DNA of 64,000 nt from an uncultured Bacteroidales bacterium (GTDB taxonomy: Bacteria; Bacteroidota; Bacteroidia; Bacteroidales; Bacteroidaceae). Within the stretch, counting starts at the first letter, position 1. Every line of letters starts with the position of its first letter. This document shows positions 44,181 through 53,837 of this stretch, piece by piece. Where the stretch lies: NCBI GenBank assembly GCA_902788315.1, contig CADAJS010000004.1:1-64000 (forward strand), read 5' to 3'. The translations under genes and the position numbers were made by a program. The notes beneath the pieces were generated by a model, which was not told the origin of the DNA, made no database searches, and saw nothing but the letters and a program-made list of their open reading frames with translations.

Positions 44181-44972
44181 TTATGGCTGTTTGCCGATGT
44201 AGGCCAGAATGCCGCCATCGACGTATAGGACATGGCCGTTCACGAAGTCGGAGGCCGAGGAAGCCAGGAAGACTGCCGGCCCCTCGAGGTCGGCCGTAGT
44301 ACCCCAGCGGGCAGCGGGAGTCTTGGCCACGATGAAGGCATCGAAGGGGTGGCGGCTGCCGTCGGCCTGACGTTCGCGCAGGGGTGCAGTCTGCGGCGTG
44401 GCTATATAGCCGGGACCTATGGCGTTGCACTGGATGTTATAGGCACCATACTCGGATGCCATGTTACGCGTAAGCATCTTCAGTCCGCCCTTGGCTGCCG
44501 CGTATGCCGAGACCGTCTCGCGCCCCAGCTCGCTCATCATGGAGCAGATGTTGATAATCTTGCCATGTCCCAGGCGCATCATGCCGGGCAGGACGGCCTT
44601 GCTCACGATGAAGGGCGCCACGAGGTCGATGTCGATTACCTGCTGATATTCCTCCACCTTCATCTCATGCATGGGGATGCGCTTGATGATGCCGGCGTTG
44701 TTGACCAGAATGTCAATGGTGCCCAGCTTCTGCCCGATGTCGGCCACCATCTTCCCGACGCCGTCCTCGTCCGTCACATCGCAGATATAGCCCTGCGCTT
44801 CGATGCCCAGCGCTTCATAATCGCGGAGCGCCTGCTCCAGATGGGCCTGGCTGCGACAATTGAAAGCCAATCGTGCGCCAGCCTCGGCCAATGCCTTGCC
44901 GATGGCAAAGCCAATGCCGTAGCTGCCGCCCGTCACAAGCGCCACACGGCCTTTCAGCGAAAAGTCTGTCAT
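44181..44972 (-). CDS. kduD: 2-deoxy-3-keto-D-gluconate (KduD-type) dehydrogenase
   Basis: A 263-aa short-chain dehydrogenase that reduces 2,5-diketo-3-deoxygluconate with NAD(P)H in the uronate pathway. NAD motif TGGSYGIGFAIG (about residue 15), NNAG, catalytic Ser in INICSMMSELG, and YAAAKGG with Tyr and Lys. The C-terminus ends VNGHVLYVDGGI. First gene of the kdu operon; the promoter TAAATTTG lies at 45001-45008 (minus strand). Close relatives are annotated gluconate 5-dehydrogenase, so the kdu role rests on context. Confidence 0.93.
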   Translation of the reverse strand: MTDFSLKGRVALVTGGSYGIGFAIGKALAEAGARLAFNCRSQAHLEQALRDYEALGIEAQGYICDVTDEDGVGKMVADIGQKLGTIDILVNNAGIIKRIPMHEMKVEEYQQVIDIDLVAPFIVSKAVLPGMMRLGHGKIINICSMMSELGRETVSAYAAAKGGLKMLTRNMASEYGAYNIQCNAIGPGYIATPQTAPLRERQADGSRHPFDAFIVAKTPAARWGTTADLEGPAVFLASSASDFVNGHVLYVDGGILAYIGKQP

Positions 44973-45000
44973 ATCGTATCATTTAATGGTTAGTCTGATG

Positions 45001-45008
45001 CAAATTTA
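45001..45008 (-). promoter_or_regulatory. -7 element of the kdu operon
   Basis: Minus strand TAAATTTG, matching TAnnTTTG, 28 bases upstream of the kduD ATG. Confidence 0.45.
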
Positions 45009-45278
45009 TATTTTTTTATCCGTTCTGCGCTCACTCGGGCAGAAAAATGTGATTTTTTACGTCGCATTATGGCAAATATTCGACCTCGGACGCGTCTTTC
45101 ATGCTGACTCTCCCCTGTTTTGTCATCGGTTCGGCATGCATCCGGCTCCCCAAGACGCCCGAGGCGGCACGCAGTGCTTTACGTCAAAATATGACCGGAA
45201 AGCGCATCTAACAAGAGAATTTCGCCCCACGATGCAGATAATCCCACGCTGCGGCGTGGAGGTTTGAAGAAAATGTTG

Positions 45279-45286
45279 TACCTTTG
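45279..45286 (+). promoter_or_regulatory. -7 element of the following lipoprotein gene
   Basis: TACCTTTG, 40-54 bases upstream of the possible ATGs. It rules out a start as early as 45284. Confidence 0.5.
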
Positions 45287-45325
45287 CCAGCAAAACAAGA
45301 ATCCACACATAGTGAATTGCGAATT

Positions 45326-46996
45326 ATGACCCCTACACAGATGAACAAGATGCTTGCCATCGTGACGTGCGCGATGTGTCTGAGCATAGCGGGATGTAAG
45401 GAAACCGACAGTACGGAAACGCCCCGCATCGTGAACTTTATCAATTTCGTGCGCGACATAGAACCGCGCATCGAGAGTATTACTCCCGAAGTTCTTTTCG
45501 AAACCACACGCCAAGAAGCACTGGCCATCCATCAGTATGGGTTCAAGGGTACCTGGCTGTTGCAGTATGACGCCCTCATCGACCCGCGATATCAAGATAT
45601 GATGCGCGAGGAGATAGCCCACGGATGTGAGGTGGGCGGATGGTGGGAGATCACCCAACCCCACGTGGAGGCTGCCGGCCTGACGTGGCGCGGACGCTAC
45701 CCCTGGGACTGGCATGCCGACAAGGGCTTTGCCGTGGGCTACACACAAGAAGAGCGCGAACGCCTGGTGGACGTCTATATGGAAAAGTTCAAGGAGATAT
45801 TCGGCCAGTTGCCGCAAAGCATCGGCTCGTGGTTCATCGATGCCCACTCGCTGGCCTACATGCGCGAGAAATATGGTATCGAGGGCTGCTGCATCTGCCG
45901 CGACCAGGTGGGGACGGACGGCTACACGCTATGGGGCGGATACTGGCACGGTGCCTACTATCCCTCACGTGTGAATGCCTATATGCCGGCACAGACCCGC
46001 GAGGGGGGAATCGACCTGCCCGTCTTCCGCATGCTGGGCAGCGACCCGCTGTATCAGTACAGCGCCGGCGTGGGCGGCTCGGTGCAGAGCGTCTGCACGA
46101 TGGAACCCACGTATGGCAATGCCCAGAAGCCCGAATGGGTGAGCTGGTATCTGCGCTGCCAGACAGAAGACCCCGCACTGGGCTACACATACTTCCAGGC
46201 CGGACAGGAGAACTCCTTCACCTGGCCCGTGTTCCAGAAAGGCTATGAAGTGCAGCTGCCGCAGATTGCCGAACTGCAGAAGCAGGGCAAGCTGCGCGTG
46301 GAGACACTGATTGAATCGGCCCGTAACTTCCGCAAGCAATACCCCATCACGCCCGCCACGGCCTGCACCGCCATGAGCGACTACACCGACCTCGACGGCA
46401 AGACCATCTGGTTCAACAGTCGTTTCTATCGCGCCAACGTGCTATGGGAGGGCGACCGCATGAACATTCGCGACATCCATCTCTTCGATGAGCGAGTGGT
46501 CTCGCCGTACTATGAGAAAGTGTGCACCTCCAACCAGTGTATCTACATGACACAGCCCATCGTCGATGGCTGCCTCTGGAGCATCGCTACAGACATGGCC
46601 GGCCTGCGCTTCTACAGCCAGCAGGCCGACGGCACAATCAGCGAGCTGCACGGACAGACGCCCGTAATCACCACGGGAAAGAAGCGGGCACAGATTAGCT
46701 GGCCGCTGAAAGAGGCTGAGGGAGAGATACGCATATCCTTCGATGAGCGCGAGATGAAAATCAGCTGTACGGCCAAGGGGCTCGACTGGTGCATGATGCT
46801 CCACACACAGCCTCAAGCCAAGTTGCCGTTCACACAAATCGAAGAGAAGCGAATCGCCGGCGAGCAGGAAGGCTATGCCTATCAAGCACTGCTCAAGAAG
46901 GGACGGGCCACCGACCAACGCTCCAAGGGCGACGGCTCGGTGTTCCTCATCACACCCGAGAAGAACCAGGTGCAGATATGCTGCGACGTGAGATGA
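45326..46996 (+). CDS. Lipoprotein with a polysaccharide-deacetylase/glycosidase-like fold
   Basis: About 556 aa, exported as a lipoprotein (MNKMLAIVTCAMCLSIAGC; the second ATG at 45341 is equally possible). The core has the order of NodB/GH-like barrels: ALAIHQYGFKGTWLLQYDA, GCEVGGWWEITQ, GSWFIDAHSLAYMREKYGI and CRDQVGTDGYTLWGGYWHG, with Asp, His and Glu at strand ends. I am not sure of a family name. The C-terminal 150 residues are beta-rich. The most likely role is surface glycan processing. It follows the kdu operon in divergent orientation, so a link to uronate degradation is possible. Confidence 0.7.
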   Translation: MTPTQMNKMLAIVTCAMCLSIAGCKETDSTETPRIVNFINFVRDIEPRIESITPEVLFETTRQEALAIHQYGFKGTWLLQYDALIDPRYQDMMREEIAHGCEVGGWWEITQPHVEAAGLTWRGRYPWDWHADKGFAVGYTQEERERLVDVYMEKFKEIFGQLPQSIGSWFIDAHSLAYMREKYGIEGCCICRDQVGTDGYTLWGGYWHGAYYPSRVNAYMPAQTREGGIDLPVFRMLGSDPLYQYSAGVGGSVQSVCTMEPTYGNAQKPEWVSWYLRCQTEDPALGYTYFQAGQENSFTWPVFQKGYEVQLPQIAELQKQGKLRVETLIESARNFRKQYPITPATACTAMSDYTDLDGKTIWFNSRFYRANVLWEGDRMNIRDIHLFDERVVSPYYEKVCTSNQCIYMTQPIVDGCLWSIATDMAGLRFYSQQADGTISELHGQTPVITTGKKRAQISWPLKEAEGEIRISFDEREMKISCTAKGLDWCMMLHTQPQAKLPFTQIEEKRIAGEQEGYAYQALLKKGRATDQRSKGDGSVFLITPEKNQVQICCDVR

Positions 46997-47082
46997 ATGT
47001 AGGCATAAGGCATGGACTACCGACAGTTCTCTCTGATCCACACATCCAATAATAATCCCGTAATCCCCCAAACAGATTCGAT

Positions 47083-48798
47083 ATGTCCTTAATGATTATC
47101 TTAAAGCTCCTGGGTTCGCTGGCGCTTCTAATGTTCGGTATGAAGTCCATGAGCGAGGCTCTGCAGAAGATGGCAGGCCCGCAGCTGCGCCACGTTCTGG
47201 GCGCCATGACCACAAACCGCTTCACTGGTGTGCTCACCGGAATGTTTGTTACCGCTGCCGTACAGAGTTCCACAGCCACCACGCTGATGACCGTCTCATT
47301 TGTCAATGCCGGACTGCTCACGCTGGCCCAGGCCATCTCGGTCATCATGGGTGCTCACATCGGTACCACCGTCACGGCGTGGATTATGTCGCTGACCGAT
47401 GTGTTCAACGTGCAGAATCTGGTATATCCGGCCTTCTTTGCAGGCATCATCCTAATCTATATGAAGAAGCGCCGCATCATCGGCGACTTCCTCTTTGGCG
47501 TGGCCTTCCTCTTCCTGGGCCTCGGCACGCTGAAGGAGACAGGCTTCTCGCTGGTGGACGACCCACAGGCAAACGCCGCCATCAGTGCCTTCTTCCAAAA
47601 GTTCAACGAGACGAGCTTCTGGAGCTCGTTCTTCTTCCTCTTCATGGGTACGCTGCTCACGCTCTGCGTACAGTCGTCGGCCGCCATTATGGCCATCACG
47701 ATGACGCTCTGTTCCACTGGCGTGCTTCATATTGACCAAGGCATCATGCTGGTACTGGGCGAGAACATCGGCACCACCATCACGGCCAACATCGTGGCCA
47801 TCGGTACGACGACGCAGGCACGGCGGGCAGCCTTCGCCCACCTGAGCATCAACGTGCTGGGCGTCACCTGGGCTCTGATTCTGCTTCAGCCCTTCGTTAA
47901 CCTCATATGCTCCTTTGTAGGCTTCGACCGCACCATCCAACCGGGCGACGCCGGCTATGCCGCAAACCTGGCCAAGATTTCCTTCGTGCTGGCCACGTTC
48001 CACTCCACGTTCAACGTCACGAACACACTCCTCCAGATATGGTTCATACCACAGATTGAAAGGTTCGTATGCAAGGTCATTAAGCCGAAGAACAGCGAGG
48101 AGGAGGAGGACTTCCGCCTGCACTTTATTACTTCTGGCATCATGAAGACCCCCGAGCTCTCGGTGCTGGAGGCACAGAAAGAGATTCAGGCGTTCAGCGA
48201 ACGTATCCAAGTGATGTTCGGCATGGTACGTGAATTACTCACGGAGAAGGACGCCCAGAAGTTTAACAAGCTGTACAGCCGAATCGAGAAGTACGAAGAC
48301 ATCTCGGACAACATGGAGATAAGCATTGCCAACTATCTGGACCACGTGAGCGACGCCCACCTGAGCGACGAGACGAAGGCCAAGATACGCGCCATGCTGC
48401 GTGAGATTTCGGAAATCGAGAGCATCGGCGACTCGTGCTACCATATGGCACGAACCATCAATCTCAAGGTACAGGGCAAGAAGGAACACTTCACCCCCGA
48501 GCAGTACAAGCACCTGCACGAGATGATGGGACTCACCGACCAGGCCCTCACTCAGATGAACCAGCTCATCAGCGGACGCAAGGAGGCCTTCGACATGAAC
48601 CGCACCATCAACATCGAGAACGAAATCAACAGCTATCGCAATCAGATGAAGTCGCAAAACATCAGCGATATCAACAGCCACGAGTACACCTACGCCGTGG
48701 GCACCATCTACATGGATATCATCAACGAGTGCGAGAAGCTGGGCGACTATGTGGTAAACGTAGTGGAGGCCCGCATGGGTATGCGCATGAAGGGCTGA
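47083..48798 (+). CDS. Na+/phosphate cotransporter (NptA-like) with PhoU-like C-terminus
   Basis: A 571-aa protein: an N-terminal Na/Pi-cotransporter domain with two inverted repeats, marked by AAVQSSTATTLMTVSFVNAG and VQSSAAIMAITMTLCSTG (the QSSTA/QSSAA motifs that line the path), and GAHIGTTVTAW and GENIGTTITANIV. The C-terminal region (about 360-571) is a helical PhoU-like domain (IQAFSERIQVMFGMVRELL, EISEIESIGDSCYHM). It imports inorganic phosphate with sodium. It lies 86 bases downstream of the lipoprotein gene. Confidence 0.93.
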   Translation: MSLMIILKLLGSLALLMFGMKSMSEALQKMAGPQLRHVLGAMTTNRFTGVLTGMFVTAAVQSSTATTLMTVSFVNAGLLTLAQAISVIMGAHIGTTVTAWIMSLTDVFNVQNLVYPAFFAGIILIYMKKRRIIGDFLFGVAFLFLGLGTLKETGFSLVDDPQANAAISAFFQKFNETSFWSSFFFLFMGTLLTLCVQSSAAIMAITMTLCSTGVLHIDQGIMLVLGENIGTTITANIVAIGTTTQARRAAFAHLSINVLGVTWALILLQPFVNLICSFVGFDRTIQPGDAGYAANLAKISFVLATFHSTFNVTNTLLQIWFIPQIERFVCKVIKPKNSEEEEDFRLHFITSGIMKTPELSVLEAQKEIQAFSERIQVMFGMVRELLTEKDAQKFNKLYSRIEKYEDISDNMEISIANYLDHVSDAHLSDETKAKIRAMLREISEIESIGDSCYHMARTINLKVQGKKEHFTPEQYKHLHEMMGLTDQALTQMNQLISGRKEAFDMNRTINIENEINSYRNQMKSQNISDINSHEYTYAVGTIYMDIINECEKLGDYVVNVVEARMGMRMKG

Positions 48799-48850
48799 TA
48801 CGACATACAGGACATTATCAACCGCAACCAAAAACCACTAACGACACAAT

Positions 48851-49849
48851 ATGATGAAAAGAATTCTTTCACTTCTGGCGGTGCTCTTCGTCACCGCAGG
48901 AATCCGGGCAGAGAAGATGAACGTCATCTTCGAGACCGACATGGGAAACGATGTCGATGACGCCCTTGCCATTGACATGCTCTACAAGTACAACAAGCAG
49001 GGACGCATCAACCTGATGGCCGTCATGCTGAACAAGGAGGGCGAGTTTCCCTCCAAGTACATCGACCTGCTGAACACATGGTACGGACAGAAGCGCATCC
49101 CCATCGGCGTCAGCCCTCGCGACGACCGCAGCCGGGTGGCAGGAGCCAACTATACACAGGTCATTGTCGAATCGAAGGACGAGAAGGGCAAACCGCTCTA
49201 CAAGCGCAGCATCAAGGACTACAGCACCCTGCTTCCCGCCGTCAAGCTCTACCGCAAGCTGTTGGCCAAGGCCGACGACGCCTCGGTGACCATCGTCTCG
49301 GTGGGTTTCAGCACGAACCTCGCCCTGCTCATGGACTCGCAAGCCGATGAATACTCGACGCTCTCGGGCATGGAACTCATCAAGAAGAAGGTGGCACGAC
49401 TCGTGACGATGGCCGGACACATGGAGAACCCGAAGTATGCCGAATATAATGTCGTCAACGACATCAAGGCCTGCCAGCGCGTCTATGCCGAATGGCCTAC
49501 GCCTATCTACACCTCACCCTTCGAACTGGGCTTGCAGATACGCTACCCCGCACGCAGCATCGAGAACGACTTCACATGGACGGCACATCACCCCATCGTG
49601 GACTCCTATAAGGCATATCTGAAGAAGATCGAGGACCGTCCCACATGGGACCTCACGGCTGTCCTCTATGCTATCGACCCGCAGCAGTTCTTCAACATCT
49701 CGCCCGCCGGACGCATCGTGGTGACCGACGAAGGATACACCCACTACACGAAGGAAGCCGGCGGCAATCACTTCTACCTCTTCGTCACACCCGAGCAAGC
49801 CAAGGCCATCCTGGACTACTTCGTGACGATGATTACCAAGAAGCCCTGA
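48851..49849 (+). CDS. Secreted nucleoside hydrolase family protein
   Basis: A 332-aa member of the inosine/uridine-preferring nucleoside hydrolase family, cleaving nucleoside N-glycosidic bonds. Signal peptide (MMKRILSLLAVLFVTAGIRA) puts it in the periplasm. The calcium/ribose-binding N-terminal motif reads FETDMGNDVDDALAID (usual DTDxGxDDxxA). The C-terminal Asp/His region contains FTWTAHHPI. Two adjacent ATGs; the first is used here. It is followed by a strong inverted-repeat terminator. Confidence 0.88.
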   Translation: MMKRILSLLAVLFVTAGIRAEKMNVIFETDMGNDVDDALAIDMLYKYNKQGRINLMAVMLNKEGEFPSKYIDLLNTWYGQKRIPIGVSPRDDRSRVAGANYTQVIVESKDEKGKPLYKRSIKDYSTLLPAVKLYRKLLAKADDASVTIVSVGFSTNLALLMDSQADEYSTLSGMELIKKKVARLVTMAGHMENPKYAEYNVVNDIKACQRVYAEWPTPIYTSPFELGLQIRYPARSIENDFTWTAHHPIVDSYKAYLKKIEDRPTWDLTAVLYAIDPQQFFNISPAGRIVVTDEGYTHYTKEAGGNHFYLFVTPEQAKAILDYFVTMITKKP

Positions 49850-49865
49850 TACATATATATATTAT

Positions 49866-49905
49866 AACGTACGCGGGCGGGGAAGGTTCCCCGCCCGCGT
49901 ACGTT
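49866..49905. terminator. Bidirectional terminator
   Basis: 17-bp perfect stem (AACGTACGCGGGCGGGG and its complement) around an AAGGTT loop, between two convergent genes. Confidence 0.85.
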
Positions 49906-49928
49906 TATCGTCTCCCCCCTCTCCAATC

Positions 49929-50636
49929 TTATTCCTCCACGACACCCCTCACCTGCTGGTCGCGCAGTACACGCCACCCCGTTGGCGAGCATGTCATGCG
50001 CCACGACGTGCTGGGAACACGTACGAAGAAGCGTATGTCTCGATTCCGATACTGACGCCGCAGGATGCCATACCAGCTGCGCGGCATGTCAATAGCCGAG
50101 ACGCGACCACTCTCCACCACACGGTCGAGCCGCGTGACCACACTGTCCTTCTGCCGCTCCGTGAGAGTCGAAGGGTCGTCGGCCGCAAGCTGGTAAGCCA
50201 CACAGAGGTGGTATTTCGTGAGCGACCCCAGCAACGACCAGTCACTGTCCTCGAGGATGAACTGGTTATCGCGCACCCCACACTCCCATCCCTTATGTCC
50301 GAAGGAACGGACAAACTGGGGCATATTGTCATCGGTAAGGCCATGAAGCCTCATCCACAACTTGCCCTGCGCCTCGTCTCCAAGGTAGCGCAGGTAGCTG
50401 TCGATGGGCACCACGTCGGTGGTATCCGCTGAACGCATCAGCATCGGGGTGCCGTCGGCTTTCACATACACATCCACACAATAACGTCCGACATCGGCTG
50501 GCACGCACGCCAGCGTGTCGTTCTGTCGTGTCCATATCTTATCTGCGTATGTCGCTGCCGTACGTCGTCCCACGACGATCCATGCAACTATGGTGCACAG
50601 CAAGACGGCACACAAGGCAAGAAATATTTTCCTCAT
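49929..50636 (-). CDS. Membrane-anchored protein of unknown function
   Basis: A 235-aa protein with an N-terminal membrane anchor (IFLALCAVLLCTIVAWIVVG) and an otherwise soluble body. I do not recognise a family; visible elements are WMRLHGLTDDNMPQF and a basic C-terminal half. It is 12 bases downstream of the licD-like gene and probably co-transcribed. Confidence 0.7.
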   Translation of the reverse strand: MRKIFLALCAVLLCTIVAWIVVGRRTAATYADKIWTRQNDTLACVPADVGRYCVDVYVKADGTPMLMRSADTTDVVPIDSYLRYLGDEAQGKLWMRLHGLTDDNMPQFVRSFGHKGWECGVRDNQFILEDSDWSLLGSLTKYHLCVAYQLAADDPSTLTERQKDSVVTRLDRVVESGRVSAIDMPRSWYGILRRQYRNRDIRFFVRVPSTSWRMTCSPTGWRVLRDQQVRGVVEE

Positions 50637-50648
50637 ACTGTCGGATTA

Positions 50649-51587
50649 TTAAGTTCCACGTTTTGACATTATCTTCTCCCATCCGCGCTTCAGCACCGAG
50701 AAACGATACTGACGGCGGATCTCAGGCAGGCGTTCCACATAGCTGTGCTCCGTATCGAAGATGACCTCGCCGTGATAGGTGGGGATGCGACGTGGCCTCA
50801 TGTAGTCGTCTCCGTACTGGATGCGCAGCAGTTCATCGTAGCGGGCCGGGACAGGCACCTTCATGTCCTCGAAGTCGAGCCATAACGTCTCGTCGAAGAT
50901 ATGCTTGTCGATGACAAAGTCATAGCCGCTGAAGCATATCTCGGCCACATGCGACGCCTCCGCCACGGGTGTCTCCCGAAACACCTCCTCGCAGGGACGG
51001 AAGATGGCTTCCCAACCGCGTGTCCTCACCTGCCAGAGGCACTTCAGCTTGCGGAAGACAAGGGTCAGGCGGCCCGATGAGAGCAGATGGAGGTTCTTCG
51101 TCTTGAGGAAGCGCTGGATGCGGCGGCTCGTATGCAGTGTGCGGCGACGTCCCTCCTCGGTGGCCGGCACACCGTCCATCGGAAAGATGTCGATGAAGAT
51201 GCCCTGATGATAGGGGTTGAAACACTCTGAGGGGCGCACGCCCGTCGTGCGGCTGTCGCGCAACTGTGCGTGAGCCCGATAGTAGTCTACGTCGGTATAT
51301 GCCGTCTGGAAGAAGTATGGTTCGCAGAACTCCTCGCCCGCGACTTCCAGAAGTCGGTCATAGTCGGGCCTCATCATGCACACATCGATATCGTCGTCCC
51401 AGGGGATATATCCATGATGACGCACGGTGCCGAGCAGCGTGCCGCCGTCCACCCACACGTGCAGGCCATAGTTCTGGCACACGTCGAGCAGCCGTTGCAG
51501 CAACTCCATCTGCACCTGCCACACGCGCTTCATTTCACGGCTCACCACATAGCCACCTCGATTCTCTTCCTCCAGATTGAATGCCAT
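50649..51587 (-). CDS. LicD-family phosphotransferase
   Basis: A 312-aa protein of the LicD family, nucleotidyltransferase-fold enzymes that move phosphocholine or similar groups onto cell-surface glycans. The core motif GLHVWVDGGTLLGTVRHHGYIPWDDDIDVCM contains the metal-binding Asp-x-Asp. Neighbours upstream are glf and an LpxL-like gene, so it likely decorates lipopolysaccharide or capsule. Confidence 0.9.
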   Translation of the reverse strand: MAFNLEEENRGGYVVSREMKRVWQVQMELLQRLLDVCQNYGLHVWVDGGTLLGTVRHHGYIPWDDDIDVCMMRPDYDRLLEVAGEEFCEPYFFQTAYTDVDYYRAHAQLRDSRTTGVRPSECFNPYHQGIFIDIFPMDGVPATEEGRRRTLHTSRRIQRFLKTKNLHLLSSGRLTLVFRKLKCLWQVRTRGWEAIFRPCEEVFRETPVAEASHVAEICFSGYDFVIDKHIFDETLWLDFEDMKVPVPARYDELLRIQYGDDYMRPRRIPTYHGEVIFDTEHSYVERLPEIRRQYRFSVLKRGWEKIMSKRGT

Positions 51588-51628
51588 CTCAATATTCCCT
51601 ATAATTCCAAATCCCTAATTTCTAATCC

Positions 51629-52828
51629 CTATTCCCTAATCCCCCCAACACACTCTGCCTGCCACAGGGACATGGCACGTGCGATGGTGGGTGCCATATC
51701 ATAATACTTATACTCGGCCAGCCGTCCGGCAAAGAGCACGTTCTCCTCGCGCGCCGCCAGCTCCTGGTACTGGGCCAGCAGCTGCATGTTACGGTCGTCG
51801 TTCACCGGATAGTAAGGCTCCATGCCGGGCGTCCACTCCGTGCTGTACTCGCGGCTGATTACGGTGCAAGGGTTCTGGTACACCTCGTCGCCGAACGCCT
51901 CGAAATGCTTGTGCTCGATAATGCGTGTCCAGGGCGTCTCCCGGTCGGTGTAGTTCACCACGGCATTCCCCTGGAAGTTGGGCTGAGCGAGCACCTCGGT
52001 CTCGAATCTCACCGTGCGGTATTGCAGATGTCCCAGCCGATAGTCGAAGTAAGCATCGAGCGGTCCCGTGTACAGGATGCGACGGGCCAGCGGCACCAGC
52101 TCGGCACGGTGGGAGAGGAAGTCCACCCCGGTCCGTACCTCTACGCCTTCGAGCAGCGCATCGATCAGCGGATTGTATCCGCCAATGGGGATGCCCTGGT
52201 AGCGGTCGTTGAAGTAATTATTGTCGAAGACGAAGCGCAGGGGCAGTCGCTTGATGATGAAGGCCGGCAGTTCGGTACAGGGACGTCCCCACTGCTTCTC
52301 GGTGTAGCCCTTGATGAGACGTTCGTATATGTCGCGTCCCACCAGCCGCATTGCCTGTTCCTCCAGCGTGAGCTCGGCCTCCACCTCGCGGGGCAGCGGT
52401 GTGCCACGCTGCTTCTCGATGATGGCCTGTGCCTCCTCGGGCGTCGTCACGCCCCACATCTGGTAGAACGTGTTCATGTTAAAGGGCAGGTTGTACAGCT
52501 GGCCGCGATAGTTGGCCAGCGGGCAGTTCGTGTAGCGGTTCATCTCCACAAACTGCTTTACGAAGCGCCACACCTCGCAGTCGTTGGTGTGCAGGATGTG
52601 CGGGCCATACTGGTGGACATTGATGCCCGCCATCGTCTGGCAGTGCACGTTGCCTCCCGTGTGCTTTCGCCGCTCCACCACCATACAGCGCTTTCCTGCC
52701 TGGCGTGCCAGATGGGCAAACGTGGCACCCATCAGGCCGGAGCCCACGATGAGATAGTCAAGCCTCCGCCCCTTGCCTTCCCCCATAGGGGAGGGAGTAG
52801 CATGTTCCGACTGCTTGTTATGTTCCAT
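51629..52828 (-). CDS. glf: UDP-galactopyranose mutase with repeat-derived N-terminus
   Basis: Interconverts UDP-galactopyranose and UDP-galactofuranose for surface polysaccharide. The FAD-binding motif DYLIVGSGLMGATFAHLA, the GGNVHCQTMAGINVHQYGPHILHTN loop and FEAFGDEVYQNP are present. Normal proteins begin two to four residues before the FAD motif. This one has about 20 extra residues that include TPSPMGEGKGRR, encoded by the GC-rich palindromic repeat at 52764-52797, as in CoaD. 399 aa in total. Confidence 0.92.
   Translation of the reverse strand: MEHNKQSEHATPSPMGEGKGRRLDYLIVGSGLMGATFAHLARQAGKRCMVVERRKHTGGNVHCQTMAGINVHQYGPHILHTNDCEVWRFVKQFVEMNRYTNCPLANYRGQLYNLPFNMNTFYQMWGVTTPEEAQAIIEKQRGTPLPREVEAELTLEEQAMRLVGRDIYERLIKGYTEKQWGRPCTELPAFIIKRLPLRFVFDNNYFNDRYQGIPIGGYNPLIDALLEGVEVRTGVDFLSHRAELVPLARRILYTGPLDAYFDYRLGHLQYRTVRFETEVLAQPNFQGNAVVNYTDRETPWTRIIEHKHFEAFGDEVYQNPCTVISREYSTEWTPGMEPYYPVNDDRNMQLLAQYQELAAREENVLFAGRLAEYKYYDMAPTIARAMSLWQAECVGGIRE
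52764..52797. repeat. GC-rich palindromic repeat fused into glf
   Basis: On the minus strand CTCCCTCC-CCTATG-GGGGAAGG plus a G-rich tail, the same family as the element in coaD. In glf it is read in frame as TPSPMGEGKGRR. Confidence 0.75.
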
Positions 52829-52889
52829 ATACGAGTTATATTACTTATCTATTCTAAGCCAAGAAACCTGTCAAGGGAGTTGAAGCTAA

Positions 52890-53825
52890 TTACTCCCTCC
52901 CCTTTGGGGGAGGGCAGGTGGAGAGGGCTTTCCTTCTCTCCCACTCCTCCTTCGTCCTCTTCCAGCGGTTGTGGGTCCACAGCCAAAGCTCGGGCCTCTG
53001 GCGTATCTGCTCTTCCAGCATCTGGGCATAGCGGTCGGTGAGGGCAAACTCTGGTTCGGCCGCCGCGTCCCAACTCATCGGGACAATCTGGCAATCATAG
53101 TATCCGCGGCGCGGGCGTGTGACGTGGACATAGAAGACCACTCCACCCAGCCGGGCCGCCAGACGCTCCGTGCCTACGAAGAACGAGGTGTCGTGATGGA
53201 GGAAGCGCGTCCAATGGTGCATGGCTTCCCACTTCGGGCACTGGTCGGCAATGAAGCCTATCATCAGGCCGTGCCCCTCGCGTCGCAGGGGGATGATGCG
53301 CCGCAGCGTCTCCTTCATCGGGATGTTCACTCCGCCAAAGCGGGCACGCATCTTCAGGAAGAGGTCGTCTGCCTTCACGTTGCGCAGCGGGTGATAGATC
53401 TGGGCAGCCTGCATCCCATCGTGCATCCACAGGGAGAAGGAGGCAAGCCACTCCCAATTGCCATAATGCCCCAGATAGGCGTAAGCCATCTGAACGCCGC
53501 GACGCTCCATCTCGTCCTGCAGCTCGTCCAGACCCACGAATCGTACACGGCGATGCATCTCCTCGGGGCTCATCGTCAGCTCCTTGACAATCTCCGCCAC
53601 ATAGTCGCACAGCGTGTGATAGAATCGTCGCTCTATCTCCCTGCGCTCATTGGCAGACTTCTCAGGGAAGCAGTCGGCCAGCTGTCGTCTCACCAGTCGC
53701 CGCCGGTACCTCACCACATAATATACCACCACGAACATCACATCCGCAAGGAAGTAGTGCACCCGAAGCGGCAGCCTCGAAAGTATGCGCAGCAGCCCGA
53801 AGACAAACCATTGTCCCATTTTCAT
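52890..53825 (-). CDS. LpxL/HtrB-like lysophospholipid acyltransferase
   Basis: A 311-aa lipid A-type acyltransferase with an N-terminal membrane anchor. The catalytic segment YLGHYGNWEW (the His and Glu of the HxxxxE pattern), then FIADQCPKWEAMHHW and FVGTERLAARLGG, match the family. The last residues CPPPKGRE are encoded by the palindromic repeat at 52891-52928, so its C-terminus is repeat-derived. It likely finishes lipid A acylation. Alternative start: the third codon is also ATG (53819). Confidence 0.9.
   Translation of the reverse strand: MKMGQWFVFGLLRILSRLPLRVHYFLADVMFVVVYYVVRYRRRLVRRQLADCFPEKSANERREIERRFYHTLCDYVAEIVKELTMSPEEMHRRVRFVGLDELQDEMERRGVQMAYAYLGHYGNWEWLASFSLWMHDGMQAAQIYHPLRNVKADDLFLKMRARFGGVNIPMKETLRRIIPLRREGHGLMIGFIADQCPKWEAMHHWTRFLHHDTSFFVGTERLAARLGGVVFYVHVTRPRRGYYDCQIVPMSWDAAAEPEFALTDRYAQMLEEQIRQRPELWLWTHNRWKRTKEEWERRKALSTCPPPKGRE
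52891..52928. repeat. GC-rich palindromic repeat at the LpxL-like 3' end
   Basis: TACTCCCTCCCCTTTGGGGG arm followed by a matching GAGGG. Part encodes the last residues of the acyltransferase. Confidence 0.7.
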
Positions 53826-53829
53826 ATTG

Positions 53830-53837
53830 CAAAGGTA
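53830..53837 (-). promoter_or_regulatory. -7 element directly next to the LpxL-like start
   Basis: Minus strand TACCTTTG, immediately upstream of the ATG ending at 53825. The predicted transcript start falls at or near the ATG, so the mRNA may have almost no leader, or the second ATG (53819) may be used. Confidence 0.5.
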
